A stretch of 64,000 nt of DNA, from NCBI RefSeq assembly GCF_904846185.1, contig NZ_CAJGZQ010000010.1:1-64000 (forward strand), read 5' to 3'. This DNA comes from Psychrobacter immobilis. GTDB lineage: Bacteria > Pseudomonadota > Gammaproteobacteria > Pseudomonadales > Moraxellaceae. Positions within the stretch are counted from its first letter, which is position 1, and the number at the start of each line of letters is the position of its first letter. The notes under the pieces are model-generated. The model saw only the letters and a program-made list of their open reading frames with translations, was not told where the DNA came from and did not search any database. The translations under genes and the position numbers were made by a program. Below are positions 9,433 to 19,265 of this stretch, one piece after another.

Positions 9433-10929
9433 TTATTTAGTGTCTTGGTAAGACAATTTCACACCGAAGATATATCCATCATTGTCTTGAAAGTCACCAA
9501 CAATTTTGTCACTTGGCAACACACCTTGGGCATCGCCGAACCATAAGTATTTACCACCCGCTGATACTGCCCAGTTTTCTGTCACGTTATACTTTGCACC
9601 CAAACCAGCGCTGTAATAGCCTTCGATAGGACCTAACGAGGTAACAGGGTTACCAGCACCACTATCCCAACCAACGGTACCACTAATTGCAAGTGCTGGC
9701 GCAACACGCTTGGCTAGACCAAGCTCTACTTGCCATTGATCCTCTTCGTACTCAACCAAGTTCAAACCATCAGGTCCATAAGATCTTTTACTAACTTCAT
9801 TATATAGTGGCGGCGTAATCTTAAAGTCACCCCAAGGTACCCAGCGCACTTTTGCAGTTGCTAACGTTGTAGGGTTAATACCCGTTTGAAAATCAAAGTT
9901 TACGGATTTAGGAGTAGTAATTTCCATATTACTGGTGCGATTGGCTGCAGCTGGATCACCAGCTATAACGCCAGCTAAAGGATAGGTTTCAGCCACTTTC
10001 ATGTTGTGATCAATTTCAGAGCGATAAGTCAGTGCTGCTTTTAAGGCAATTTCAGGTTTGCTATAAGCAATGCCGGCTATATAACCATAATCCATATCAG
10101 GGCTGTTACGTGAGGTATAGCCAGTAGCAGGACCATAAGCCAAACCTCGTAATTTCACTTCAGACTCAATACGCTGAGCGACTGGACCACCGTATACTTG
10201 AAACTCTTTGTTGGCACCAAATTTTGCGCCAAGAATGGCTGTCAGACTGTTACTACGTACTTCAACATTAGTACCTTCCCCTGCATTAGCTGCTTCTGCT
10301 TGGGCTATCGCATTTGCTGTACCGAGACCAGTAGCCTCACTCACAAAACCTTGCGCTGCTGCCGCTTGAGCTTGAGCTTGTTGTGCAAGACCTTGTGCGA
10401 CTTGAGGATCTGTAGCTGTTGCAGCTAATTGTCCAAGTCGTTGCGCTTCCGCACCTGCTGCTTGAGCCTGCTCTCTTAAATCTTGAATTTCAGGACCAAG
10501 AGTCTCGGCATTGAACCGTCCACCTGTTAACTGAGTTATTGATGCATTAATATCGCCTTTCGAAACAAAATTGTTATCGCCAGTATATTTCGCTGCTGCG
10601 CCAAAGGGCTCATCATATAAGATACCAACACTAAAGGTTTCATTGATATCTGTTTTTACACCATAACGAAAGAAGTCATAATATTCAGCGATATCGCCAG
10701 TCTTATCACCTCTGACATAGGTATTATTAGTAGGAACGTTATTGGCGCTATCATAACCACTAACATCAGCATCGATATAGGTGTAAACAGCTTCAGCATA
10801 GGTGCCATCTTGGAGGAAGGCTGTGACATCCTGACCTGAACGGTCAAGACCAGCAGCATTGGTTACGCTAGCTACAGAAAAAGCGGCAATCGCTACTGCA
10901 AGGGTTTTCAAATGAAAGGTATTGCGCAT
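9433..10929 (-). CDS. OmpP1/FadL-family outer-membrane porin with an Ala/Gln-rich insert
   Basis: FadL-type beta-barrels carry hydrophobic compounds such as long-chain fatty acids across the outer membrane. The 498-residue protein has a Sec signal (cleavage after NAA near residue 26) and the mature N-terminus AGLDRSGQDVTAFLQDG, the hatch segment typical of the family. It ends in alternating beta-strands and KLSYQDTK. Compared with its neighbour at 11335-12537 it has a roughly 100-residue insert around residues 130-225. This insert is rich in Ala and Gln (QAQAAGAEAQRL, LAQQAQAQAAAAQ) and looks like a helical coiled coil in a surface loop. The rest aligns closely with the neighbour, indicating tandem duplication. 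The substrate cannot be deduced. Confidence 0.9.
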   Translation of the reverse strand: MRNTFHLKTLAVAIAAFSVASVTNAAGLDRSGQDVTAFLQDGTYAEAVYTYIDADVSGYDSANNVPTNNTYVRGDKTGDIAEYYDFFRYGVKTDINETFSVGILYDEPFGAAAKYTGDNNFVSKGDINASITQLTGGRFNAETLGPEIQDLREQAQAAGAEAQRLGQLAATATDPQVAQGLAQQAQAQAAAAQGFVSEATGLGTANAIAQAEAANAGEGTNVEVRSNSLTAILGAKFGANKEFQVYGGPVAQRIESEVKLRGLAYGPATGYTSRNSPDMDYGYIAGIAYSKPEIALKAALTYRSEIDHNMKVAETYPLAGVIAGDPAAANRTSNMEITTPKSVNFDFQTGINPTTLATAKVRWVPWGDFKITPPLYNEVSKRSYGPDGLNLVEYEEDQWQVELGLAKRVAPALAISGTVGWDSGAGNPVTSLGPIEGYYSAGLGAKYNVTENWAVSAGGKYLWFGDAQGVLPSDKIVGDFQDNDGYIFGVKLSYQDTK

Positions 10930-11334
10930 TGTGTATCTCCAAACGTCCTTGTTGTTTTACTACTTAAATAATCAATATTTAGCATTGCTGCGCATAACTT
11001 TATGATTATAAAAGTCGTGTCCTGAGATGAATACTAATGCCTTTTTGACACTAAAACAACAATTAAAGTGCTTTATTTCCCGAATATGACTGGACAGTAC
11101 AAATAAGATACACGTACAAAACTAATATTTAGTTTTTCATTCTCATAATTTTTAAATTGCTATCAATATTTTTTAGAGATAGCAGGCAGATACTTATCTG
11201 TTATAACTTAATAATTCTAAAATACTCTAATCTTTTATTAAACTTAAACACGCTAGCATAAAAAAGCGACCCAATCAGGATCGCTTTTTATTATCTAGGC
11301 TATAGATTTATAACTTAGCAAATTACACATCACA
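10930..11334. other. Region between the two porin genes
   Basis: Four hundred AT-rich bases contain the leader of the 9433-10929 porin (minus strand) and the terminator of the upstream porin (11259-11289). No further gene is seen. The bases just upstream of each porin start are alike (ATCTCCAAACGTCC on the plus strand at about 10936 and 12542), so the duplication includes the ribosome-binding region. Confidence 0.6.
11259..11289 (-). terminator. Terminator of the upstream FadL-type porin
   Basis: A hairpin with AAAAAAGCGA / TCGCTTTTT arms lies 45 bases past the porin stop on the minus strand. It is nearly the same as that at 9373-9405, which supports tandem duplication of the whole transcription unit. 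Confidence 0.85.
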
Positions 11335-12537
11335 TTAGTTTGCTTGGTAAGAAAGCTTCAAGCCAAGTGCAAAACCATCGTTGTCTTCAAAATCACTCAC
11401 AATATTTTTATTCGGTATTTGACCTTCAGCATCACCGAACCATAAGTATTTACCACCAGCTGATACTGCCCAGTTTTCTGTCACATTATACTTGGCACCC
11501 AAACCAGCGCTGTAATAGCCTTCAATAGGACCTAGTGAGGTTACAGGGTTACCAGCACCACTATCCCAACCAACAGTACCTGTCACTGCTAATGCTGGCG
11601 TCATGCGCTTAGCGAGACCCAGCTCAACTTGCCATTGATCTTCATCATAGCTTACCAATGATAAGCCATCAGGACCATATGCGGGATTTGCAGTGCTCAC
11701 TTCATTGTATAGTGATGGTACGATTGCAAAATCACTCCAAGGCACCCAACGAACCTTTGCTGTTGCTAGGGTAGTTGAATTAATACCCGTTTGGAAGTCA
11801 AAGTTCACTGACTCAGGAGTAGTAATATCAATAGTATTGCTTCTGCTTGTAGGCTTTCCAGCTAATATGGCTAAAGGATAAGACTCAGCTGCATTAGTGG
11901 TATGATCAATCTCTGAACGATACGTTAGGGCTGCTTTCAATGCAATTTCGGGTTTGCTATAAGCAACGCCAGCTAACCAACCATAATCTTGGTCAGCACT
12001 AATATGTGTCGTGTAACCATTAGCAACTTCATAAGCAGTACCACGCAATTTCACATCAGCCTTTACACGCTGTGCCACTGGACCACCATAGACTTGAAAG
12101 CTCTTACTTTCGCCAAGTTTCGCACCGACGATACCAGTGATACTTTCAGTACGCACTTCCACGTTAGTGCCTTCGCCGTTTCTATCTGAAGCGGGGTTTT
12201 GGTCTACAAAGTCATTATTACCACTGTAATCCGCTGCTGCACCAAAAGGCTCATCATATAAAATACCGATGCTAAACGTGTCGTTAATATCTGCTTTTAC
12301 GCCATAACGGAAAAAATCATAATACTCAGCGATATCACCAATCTTATTGCCTGACAAGTCTTTACCACTCACATCGGCATCGATATAAGTATAAACAGAT
12401 TCAGCGTATAGGCCATCTTGTAAGAATGCGGTGATATCTTGACCTGAACGATCAAGACCAGCAGCACTAGCAACGCTAGCAATAGAAAGAGCAGCAACCG
12501 CTACTGTGAGAGTTTTCAAATGAAAATTTGCGCGCAT
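11335..12537 (-). CDS. OmpP1/FadL-family outer-membrane porin
   Basis: This 400-residue FadL-type barrel is the shorter of two tandem paralogues. The signal peptide ends near ASA (residue 25) and is followed by AGLDRSGQDITAFLQDG, the family's N-terminal hatch. Long stretches are shared with the 9433-10929 protein, for example GWDSGAGNPVTSLGPIEGYY near the C-terminus. It lacks the Ala/Gln-rich insert, so it probably represents the ancestral form. It has its own promoter region and terminator. Confidence 0.9.
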   Translation of the reverse strand: MRANFHLKTLTVAVAALSIASVASAAGLDRSGQDITAFLQDGLYAESVYTYIDADVSGKDLSGNKIGDIAEYYDFFRYGVKADINDTFSIGILYDEPFGAAADYSGNNDFVDQNPASDRNGEGTNVEVRTESITGIVGAKLGESKSFQVYGGPVAQRVKADVKLRGTAYEVANGYTTHISADQDYGWLAGVAYSKPEIALKAALTYRSEIDHTTNAAESYPLAILAGKPTSRSNTIDITTPESVNFDFQTGINSTTLATAKVRWVPWSDFAIVPSLYNEVSTANPAYGPDGLSLVSYDEDQWQVELGLAKRMTPALAVTGTVGWDSGAGNPVTSLGPIEGYYSAGLGAKYNVTENWAVSAGGKYLWFGDAEGQIPNKNIVSDFEDNDGFALGLKLSYQAN

Positions 12538-12743
12538 TATATATCTCCAAACGTCCGCATTGTTTTACTACTTTGCCTAGTGTTAGTGGGCAAGCAGTAT
12601 CCGAGGTGGAGGATAGTAAAGATTTTCGAACATTAAAACAACTGCAAAAACACATTATTTCCTCATTATGACTGAACAGTGTCTGTATTTCACAATGCGG
12701 ATATAATAGTCATAAATTTTCAACCATTTAGTTTTTGCAGATA

Positions 12744-13016
12744 TTAATAATGAGGGGGTCTTTCTGCTATTACATCAAAAGGTGCAATGCCGCCTTCAGG
12801 ATCCTGACTTTCCACTTGTTTATAGATCAGCTGTAACTGTCGTTGTAGTGTCTGAATATCTTTATCTTGCCGCGCAATCACCTCATCGAGTCGCTCTACT
12901 GTCATCTCTAGATGCGCCATACTCATCTGTAAATCAATGACTTGTTGCGTTTGTAAGTCAGCATGCACAGCTAAAGCCTCGTTCTGAGCTTTATCTTGAG
13001 GATTAAATTGATTCAT
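12744..13016 (-). CDS. slyX: SlyX-family protein
   Basis: This 90-residue protein of unknown function is dominated by a coiled coil: LQTQQVIDLQMSMAHLEMTV, then RLDEVIARQDKDIQ and LQRQLQLIYKQV. It ends in a proline-rich ERPPHY tail, the pattern of SlyX proteins. The start chosen is MNQFNPQDK at 13016. The open frame extends upstream to 13184, but that extension has no family counterpart and overlaps the divergent control region of uup. Confidence 0.8.
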   Translation of the reverse strand: MNQFNPQDKAQNEALAVHADLQTQQVIDLQMSMAHLEMTVERLDEVIARQDKDIQTLQRQLQLIYKQVESQDPEGGIAPFDVIAERPPHY

Positions 13017-13257
13017 ATTTTTCTCTGAATTATCATAAACATAAGACTGGTAGGATTCATTAATAAAATGGCTCGATGACCAATAAAAAGTAGCAATTAG
13101 ACGACGATGCTCTTTATAAAATAGCAGCCTTGAACAAAAGTCATAAATAGTGCGGATAAAATCATTTACGCTCACTACAGTCACGTGATGGCATGTTATA
13201 CTGCTCGCAATTTTGCAGCAACCCCTACCTCACTATTATATAAGCTTAAGATATTCT

Positions 13258-15201
13258 ATGGCTCTGATACATTTAAAAGATATCCACCTTGCTTTTGGCG
13301 TCGCTCCTGTTCTTGATGGCATTGATTTTGCTATTGAAGCAGGTGAACGTGTCTGTTTAATTGGCCGTAATGGCGAAGGCAAATCCACCTTATTTAAGCT
13401 AATTAACGGCACCTTACAACCTGATAGCGGCGAAGTCATTATCAATAGCAGCGTGCGCGTTGCGATGCTAGAACAAGACGTTCCCGAGACAAGCGGACGT
13501 ATCCTAGACATCGTTATGGGTGGTAGCAGCCACACGGCTGAGCTGCTTATCAACTACAATGCCCAAACTGACTTATGCGCCAATGGCGACATGGATGCTT
13601 GTGAGCGTATGGCCGATTTGCAGCATGATATCGATGCGGTACACGGTTGGGATTTAGAGCGCGAAGCCACCCGCCTTATCAAAACCATGGGGCTGGATCC
13701 AGATGATGATTTATCTTCATTATCAGGTGGGCGTAAGCGCCGTGTACTACTAGCACGCTCATTGGTCACCAAACCTGATGTACTGCTTCTCGATGAACCA
13801 ACCAACCATTTAGACGTTGATAGTATTGAATGGCTAGAGCGCTTTTTATTAGATTGGCAAGGTCTAACATTGTTGTTTGTCACCCATGATAGAGCATTCG
13901 TCAATAAACTATCGACTCGCATCATTGAGCTAGATCGTGGTCAATTAACCAGCTATGACGTTACTCAAGGCGAAGGTGGTTATGCACGCTATCAAGAGCT
14001 AAAAGAACTACAGTTACTCGCTGAAGAAAAAAATAACGCCAACTTTGATAAAAAACTGGCGCAAGAAGAAGTATGGATTCGCCAAGGTATCAAAGCCCGT
14101 CGTACCCGTAACGAAGGCCGTGTCCGCGAGCTAAAAGCATTGCGTGAAGAGCGTAGCGATCGCCGTGAGCAAGTCGGTAATGTGAACATTACGATGGGTC
14201 AAGGTGAGAAAAGCGGTAAGCTGGTCTGTAAAGTTAAAAACTTACATCTTGAATATGATGGCAACGTATTGGTTGATAATTTTACAACCACTATTATGCG
14301 CGGTGATAAAATCGGCATTGTCGGACCCAACGGTGCGGGTAAAACCACACTGATTAAAGCCCTACTCGATATGTCTGATGATGAAGTCACAAAGACTGGT
14401 AGTGTTGAATTAGGCACTAACTTAAAAATCGCTTTCTTTGACCAGTTGCGCGATCAGTTAGACCTTGAAGCCAGTGTGGCGCAAAACGTCTCTGAAGGCT
14501 CAGACTTTGTAGAAGTGGGTGGTCGTAAGACACACATCATGAGCTATCTACAAGATTTCTTATTTGCCCCAGAGCGTGCGCGTACCCCTGTCAAAGCACT
14601 ATCAGGTGGTGAGCGTAACCGCGTGCTACTTGCAAAACAGCTATTAAAGCCTGCCAACATTCTGGTACTTGATGAGCCAACCAACGACTTGGATATGGCG
14701 ACACTTGAGCTACTAGAAGAGTCCGTCGCCAGCTTTGGCGGTACGATTTTGCTAATCAGCCATGACCGCTCATTTATGGACAATGTCGTTACCTCTACTT
14801 GGGTATTTGACCAAGATGAAGACGGCAAAGGTATCGTCAAAGAGTATGTCGGTGGTTATCAAGAATACTTGGTACAGAAAAACCGTGAGCAAGCCGCACA
14901 CGCGGCTAGAGCACCAGCCAATAATGCAAATACTGCCAGTAAAGTTACCAATAAGACAACTGCAGCAAAACCTAACAAATCTGCTAAAAAGCTCAATTTC
15001 AATGAACAGCGTGAACTGGATAATTTGCCAAAAGAAATCGCTGCATTAGAAGCTGAACAAGCGCAATTGCAAGAGAAACTAGCAGATGGCTCATGGTTCA
15101 CCACTGACGTTAATGCAGCGACTGCCGCAAGTGAGCGCCTACTGACGATTGAAGATGAGATGATGAATAAGCTTGAGCGTTGGAGTGCGCTTGAGAGCTA
15201 A
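13258..15201 (+). CDS. uup: ABC-F family ATPase (Uup)
   Basis: A duplicated ATP-binding cassette protein without membrane segments, 647 residues from the ATG at 13258 (MALIHLKDIHLAFG). The first cassette has Walker A GRNGEGKST, signature LSGGRKRR and Walker B LLLDEPTNHLD. The second has GPNGAGKTT, LSGGERNR and LVLDEPTNDLD. A charged linker between them and a C-terminal coiled coil (from about residue 580) are the Uup layout, as opposed to EttA. ABC-F proteins act on ribosomes; Uup is also linked to DNA-structure processing and to suppression of transposon excision. The frame extends 15 codons further upstream, but no start there fits the family. Confidence 0.93.
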   Translation: MALIHLKDIHLAFGVAPVLDGIDFAIEAGERVCLIGRNGEGKSTLFKLINGTLQPDSGEVIINSSVRVAMLEQDVPETSGRILDIVMGGSSHTAELLINYNAQTDLCANGDMDACERMADLQHDIDAVHGWDLEREATRLIKTMGLDPDDDLSSLSGGRKRRVLLARSLVTKPDVLLLDEPTNHLDVDSIEWLERFLLDWQGLTLLFVTHDRAFVNKLSTRIIELDRGQLTSYDVTQGEGGYARYQELKELQLLAEEKNNANFDKKLAQEEVWIRQGIKARRTRNEGRVRELKALREERSDRREQVGNVNITMGQGEKSGKLVCKVKNLHLEYDGNVLVDNFTTTIMRGDKIGIVGPNGAGKTTLIKALLDMSDDEVTKTGSVELGTNLKIAFFDQLRDQLDLEASVAQNVSEGSDFVEVGGRKTHIMSYLQDFLFAPERARTPVKALSGGERNRVLLAKQLLKPANILVLDEPTNDLDMATLELLEESVASFGGTILLISHDRSFMDNVVTSTWVFDQDEDGKGIVKEYVGGYQEYLVQKNREQAAHAARAPANNANTASKVTNKTTAAKPNKSAKKLNFNEQRELDNLPKEIAALEAEQAQLQEKLADGSWFTTDVNAATAASERLLTIEDEMMNKLERWSALES

Positions 15202-15672
15202 CGTTAGCGACTGAAGCGATGTTTTATAAAACTTCGAGTTTTATAAGATATGAAAAATAATGAAATAATCACCGTTTTGTTCTTATAAAGCGGTGATTAT
15301 TGGTTTACGACTACTTACATAGTAGTTAGGTACTGAAAGTTAGTGAACATTACCTTAATTTCGAGTATCATTCGCTATTGCAAAATATCCTTATTAATTA
15401 TAAGGTCATCACGCTTATAATCCTTGCCAAAAAATCTATGTGAGACATTGATAATGCAGCTATTTTGCATCAATTCTCCTATTCAACCTTAGAGTATGTT
15501 CTATCAAGGTTGCTTTATTTTTAACGCAATAATTTATTTTATCACCGAAATAGCTTAGAATAGCAACAATTAGCAAAATTAGGCACAGCCAAAGTGGCTT
15601 GATATTGTACATTTTCTAAGCCACAAACCCAGTGTGGGATAATCCCATTTCATTCACCTGGAGGAAGTATTA
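15202..15672. other. Intergenic region between uup and petA
   Basis: No coding frame is convincing in 470 AT-rich bases. A hairpin at 15264-15301 (AATAATCACCG / CGGTGATTATT) 60 bases past uup has no clear T-tract, but may end uup transcription. The petABC promoter must lie in the right half. The ribosome-binding site GGAGGAAG stands seven bases before the petA ATG. Confidence 0.5.
15264..15301 (+). terminator. Hairpin downstream of uup
   Basis: An 11-bp stem with a 16-base loop, not followed by a good T-run (GGTTTACG). It may be a weak terminator or an mRNA 3'-end structure. Confidence 0.4.
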
Positions 15673-16257
15673 ATGAGCCAAGCCGAAGGCGTTAACGTAC
15701 AACGCCGTAGAGTTCTTATTGCCTCGACTGCCGCGATTGGTGCAGCTGGGGTAGCTGCTGTGGCAACACCTTTTGTCCGTTCTTGGTACCCAAGCGCTAA
15801 AGCTGAGGCTGCAGGGGCTGCAGTGACCCAAGATATTGGTTCTATCGAAGCAGGACAGATGATCGTTGTCAAATATCGTGGTAAACCCATTTTTGTGGTC
15901 AAACGCACAGAAGATATGCTAGCGACTTTAGCGTCAGTAAAACCTTTACTGTCTGACCCTGAATCTGATGCATCATTACAACCTGAATACTGTAAAAATC
16001 CAGAACGCTCTATCTCGCCAGAAGTCTTGGTAGTAGAAGGCGTCTGTACACATTTAGGTTGTGCACCAAACTACCGTCCTGATGTTGGCGCGGCTGACTT
16101 GGGTGGTAATGATTGGTATGGCGGATTTTTCTGCCCATGCCACGGGTCTAAATATGACTTGGCGGGTCGCGTTTATAGTGGCGTTCCTGCACCGCTTAAC
16201 TTACCTGTCCCAGATTACAACATGGATGGTACCATCTTGACGATTGGGGAGGCTTAA
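15673..16257 (+). CDS. petA: Ubiquinol-cytochrome c reductase Rieske iron-sulfur subunit
   Basis: The [2Fe-2S] subunit of the bc1 complex, which passes electrons from ubiquinol to cytochrome c1. It is 194 residues. An N-terminal twin-arginine-type signal anchor (NVQRRRVLIASTAAIGAAG) leads to a periplasmic Rieske domain. The cluster ligands are in CTHLGCAPNYR (residues about 123-133) and FFCPCHGSKYD (about 155-165): two Cys and two His, plus the disulfide Cys pair. It is first of three genes, petA-petB-petC, preceded by GGAGGAAG. The gap to petB is one base. Confidence 0.97.
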   Translation: MSQAEGVNVQRRRVLIASTAAIGAAGVAAVATPFVRSWYPSAKAEAAGAAVTQDIGSIEAGQMIVVKYRGKPIFVVKRTEDMLATLASVKPLLSDPESDASLQPEYCKNPERSISPEVLVVEGVCTHLGCAPNYRPDVGAADLGGNDWYGGFFCPCHGSKYDLAGRVYSGVPAPLNLPVPDYNMDGTILTIGEA

Positions 16258-16258
16258 T

Positions 16259-17485
16259 ATGAGCATGGGTAAAAAGTTAATGCATTGGGTGGACGCACGC
16301 TTTCCAGCGACCGAAACCTATGAATACCATATGTCAAAGTACTATGCACCAAAAAACTTTAACTTTTGGTACTTTTTTGGCGTGTTATCAATGGTGGTAT
16401 TGGTTAACCAATTGGTAACAGGTATTTGGCTGACCATGATGTACAACCCAAGTGCCGAAGGGGCATTTGCATCTGTTGAATACATCATGCGCGATGTCAA
16501 AGGTGGTTGGCTTATCCGTTACATGCACTCAACTGGCGCATCTGCGTTCTTTGTAGTCGTATATCTGCATATGTTCAGAGCACTGCTATATGGTTCATAC
16601 CAGAAACCACGTGAGCTTATTTGGCTCATCGGTATGGGTATTTACTTAGCATTGATGGCAGAAGGTTTCTTCGGTTACCTACTTCCTTGGGGCAATATGT
16701 CATTTTGGGGTGCACAGGTTATCTTGAACCTTCCTGCTGCTCTACCTGTGATTGGTGATGGGCTTGCAGAATGGGTACGTGGTGATTATATTATCTCAGG
16801 TATCACCCTAAACCGCTTCTTTGCTCTACATGTGGTTGCTATCCCGCTTGTACTTGTGGGCTTAGTATTCATGCATATTGTAGCGCTACACCATGTGGGT
16901 TCGAACAACCCTGATGGTATTGATATCAAGAAGCTAAAAGATAAAAATGGTGTGCCGTTAGATGGTATTGAATTCCATCCGTACTACACAGTGCATGATA
17001 TGATTGGTATCGTGGTCTTCTTTATCTTGTTCTTTGCAGTGGTATTCTTCTTCCCAGAAGGCGGCGGATTCTTCCTTGAGCCACCAAACTTTGAGACAGC
17101 GAATTCATTGAAAACGCCAGCACACATTGCACCAGTATGGTATTACACGCCATTCTATGCCATTTTACGTGCGGTTCCTGACAAGTTGGGTGGTGTGATT
17201 GCGATGGGTGGTGCGATTGCCGTACTATTCTTGATTCCATGGCTAGACAGATCGCCTGTACGCTCTATACGTTATAAAGGCATTTTATCTAAAATTGCTT
17301 TAACCGTGTTTGCGATTAGTTTCTTAGTTTTAGGTTACTTAGGCGCGACGCCAACGACACCAACAGCAACATTGATGGCTCGTATCTTCACTGTCTTGTA
17401 TTTCTTGTTTTTCTTACTGATGCCAATTTATACCTCTATTGAGAAGTGTAAACAGCCACCAGAACGCGTTACCGGAGGTCACTAA
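16259..17485 (+). CDS. petB: Ubiquinol-cytochrome c reductase cytochrome b subunit
   Basis: The central membrane subunit of the bc1 complex carries hemes bL and bH and both quinone sites. It has 408 residues from the ATG at 16259, one base after the petA stop. An upstream in-frame GTG inside petA is unlikely. Eight membrane segments are apparent. The heme-ligand histidines lie in RYMHSTGAS/VVYLHMFRALLY (near 85-105) and FFALHVVAIPL/FMHIVALHHVGS (near 190-210). The Qo motif is PEGGGFFLEPPNF at about residue 265, with the PEGG variation of PEWY seen in many proteobacteria. It overlaps petC by one base. Confidence 0.97.
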   Translation: MSMGKKLMHWVDARFPATETYEYHMSKYYAPKNFNFWYFFGVLSMVVLVNQLVTGIWLTMMYNPSAEGAFASVEYIMRDVKGGWLIRYMHSTGASAFFVVVYLHMFRALLYGSYQKPRELIWLIGMGIYLALMAEGFFGYLLPWGNMSFWGAQVILNLPAALPVIGDGLAEWVRGDYIISGITLNRFFALHVVAIPLVLVGLVFMHIVALHHVGSNNPDGIDIKKLKDKNGVPLDGIEFHPYYTVHDMIGIVVFFILFFAVVFFFPEGGGFFLEPPNFETANSLKTPAHIAPVWYYTPFYAILRAVPDKLGGVIAMGGAIAVLFLIPWLDRSPVRSIRYKGILSKIALTVFAISFLVLGYLGATPTTPTATLMARIFTVLYFLFFLLMPIYTSIEKCKQPPERVTGGH

Positions 17486-18201
17486 TGAACACGCTAATTA
17501 AATCCCTAGCGGGTCTAGGCTTAGGCGCGGCATTAACCTTGACGGCTGGTACTGCACTGGCAGCTGGTGGCGGTGGATGTGGTACATTCACCAATGCTGA
17601 GGGTGTTGAAGAACACTTAGCTTGTAGTACTGCTCCTATTGATTTTACCAATAAGGGCTCGCTACAAAACGGTGCGAAAATCTTTATGAACTACTGTGCT
17701 GGTTGTCACTCTGCACAGTATGTTCGTCACTCGCGCATTGCTAAAGATTTAGAGATACCACCTGAGTTGGTCGAAAAGTATTTGATGGTCACCACCGATC
17801 AAATCGGTGATCATATTAATGCTGAAATTGATCCTGAAGTACAAGCATCATGGTTTGGCGCAGCGCCTCCTGATCTATCACTTGAAACCAGACTACGTGG
17901 CGATGACTGGGTATATACTTACCTGTTATCGTTTTATGAAGACCCAAGCCGTCCTTGGGGTGCCAATAACTTAGTACTTGCCAATGCGGCGATGCCTCAT
18001 GTATTGCATAATATGCAAGAAGAGCTAAGTGCTGAAGAGTTTGAATCCGAAGTGGGTGATTTGGTTAACTTTATGGCGTGGATGGCAGAGCCTAACCGTC
18101 ATGACCGTCAAGTGATTGGCTTCTTTGTGATTTTATTCTTATTAGTATTACTCATTCCAGTTTACTTATTGAACAAAGAATTCTGGAAAGATGTAAAGTA
18201 A
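17485..18201 (+). CDS. petC: Ubiquinol-cytochrome c reductase cytochrome c1 subunit
   Basis: Cytochrome c1 accepts electrons from the Rieske centre and passes them to soluble cytochromes. It is 238 residues, with a Sec signal peptide (cleavage after ALA near residue 26), the heme motif CAGCH near residue 72, and the Met axial-ligand region NAAMPHVL near 170. A C-terminal membrane anchor (VIGFFVILFLLVLLIPVYLL) is followed by KEFWKDVK. The start ATG overlaps the petB stop (TAATG). It ends the operon and is followed by a strong terminator. Confidence 0.96.
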   Translation: MNTLIKSLAGLGLGAALTLTAGTALAAGGGGCGTFTNAEGVEEHLACSTAPIDFTNKGSLQNGAKIFMNYCAGCHSAQYVRHSRIAKDLEIPPELVEKYLMVTTDQIGDHINAEIDPEVQASWFGAAPPDLSLETRLRGDDWVYTYLLSFYEDPSRPWGANNLVLANAAMPHVLHNMQEELSAEEFESEVGDLVNFMAWMAEPNRHDRQVIGFFVILFLLVLLIPVYLLNKEFWKDVK

Positions 18202-18229
18202 TTGAGTATTAAAAAATATATTTTTATCG

Positions 18230-18263
18230 AAAAAAAGGCACTACTCTGGTAGTGCCTTTTTTT
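18230..18263 (+). terminator. Intrinsic terminator of petABC
   Basis: An A7 run, the 8-bp stem GGCACTAC / GTAGTGCC around a TCTG loop, and a T7 run. A textbook, probably bidirectional terminator. Confidence 0.92.
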
Positions 18264-18396
18264 GTCTCTTAAAAGACCATAAAACACTGAACCATAATTT
18301 AAAACAAGGCTCACCCGCAATGTTTACGTACCTTGCCTTGATAATCAGGGCAACTTTGTTTACGATGATAGGCTTTACTATTAACATTAGGCTTTC

Positions 18397-19011
18397 ATGA
18401 TTGATGCGAACGACATTCCAAGTAGTCAGCTGATTTTATACGCTGATGACGGCTACGACAGTCATGTAGTGCGCCTATTACTTGAGGAAAAAAAGCTTGC
18501 CTATTATCTATCACGCTTGCACTCTGAACGGCCTGAAGATTTAACCGAGCTGAATCCCTATCACACCTTACCTGTTCTGCAACAACGTGAAATCGCACTG
18601 TATGAGATCAACGTTATCTTTGAGTATCTTGAAGAACGTTACCATACAAACAAGCTACTACCAGATACCCCGCAAGAGCGTGCCCAATTTCGCCAACTGG
18701 CTTGGCGTATTCAGCATGATTGGCTGGTACTCGGTAAGCGTCTACTCATGCACCCTAATAGCTTTAATAAAGCACAAGCTGCTATTGCGAAAAAACAGTT
18801 AAGCGATTCTTTGATTACTCTATCACCACTGTTTGCTCATAAACCTTATTTTATGGCAGACGATTTTGGCTGGTGTGATGTATTGTTAGCACCTTTGTTA
18901 TGGCGACTTGAAGAAATGGGAATTGAGCTGCCACGCGCAATTAGTCGCCCCTTATTTGATTATCAACAGCGGGTCTTTGAGCGTACTAGCTTTCAAAAAA
19001 GTGTGCGTTAA
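18397..19011 (+). CDS. sspA: Stringent starvation protein A (GST-fold)
   Basis: SspA binds RNA polymerase and modulates transcription in stationary phase or starvation. The 204-residue protein has the glutathione-S-transferase fold: an N-terminal thioredoxin-like part (LILYADDGYDSHVVRLLLEE), the LNPYHTLPVLQQREIALYE segment around 50-70, and a helical C-terminal domain. It lacks a catalytic thiol, as usual for SspA. sspB follows after 254 bases, the conserved order, though the large gap allows a separate promoter. Confidence 0.9.
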   Translation: MIDANDIPSSQLILYADDGYDSHVVRLLLEEKKLAYYLSRLHSERPEDLTELNPYHTLPVLQQREIALYEINVIFEYLEERYHTNKLLPDTPQERAQFRQLAWRIQHDWLVLGKRLLMHPNSFNKAQAAIAKKQLSDSLITLSPLFAHKPYFMADDFGWCDVLLAPLLWRLEEMGIELPRAISRPLFDYQQRVFERTSFQKSVR

Positions 19012-19265
19012 TTAGGGTGTATCCTCAATCTGAGCATTAAACCTTAAATGGGTCAAAAATGACTAAATCTTTGTCAAACTGTGTCAAATAGCTTGCTTAT
19101 ATTTCGATATTATCAGTACTATTTTATTTGTTTGGCTGCAATTTTTATTACCATTTGCAAGAGCAGGACACACCCTAGACAATGCTTAACCGCTGTCTTA
19201 AAATAGAAAACAACAAAATACCTTTAAGTTATTATCTTCAAATTATCAGTATAGGAAACCCTTAG

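Noticed and set aside
12744..13184. Longer 146-residue version of slyX
   Set aside because: The first 56 residues are unlike SlyX, lack a family counterpart and cover the divergent promoter area; the Met at 13016 fits the family.
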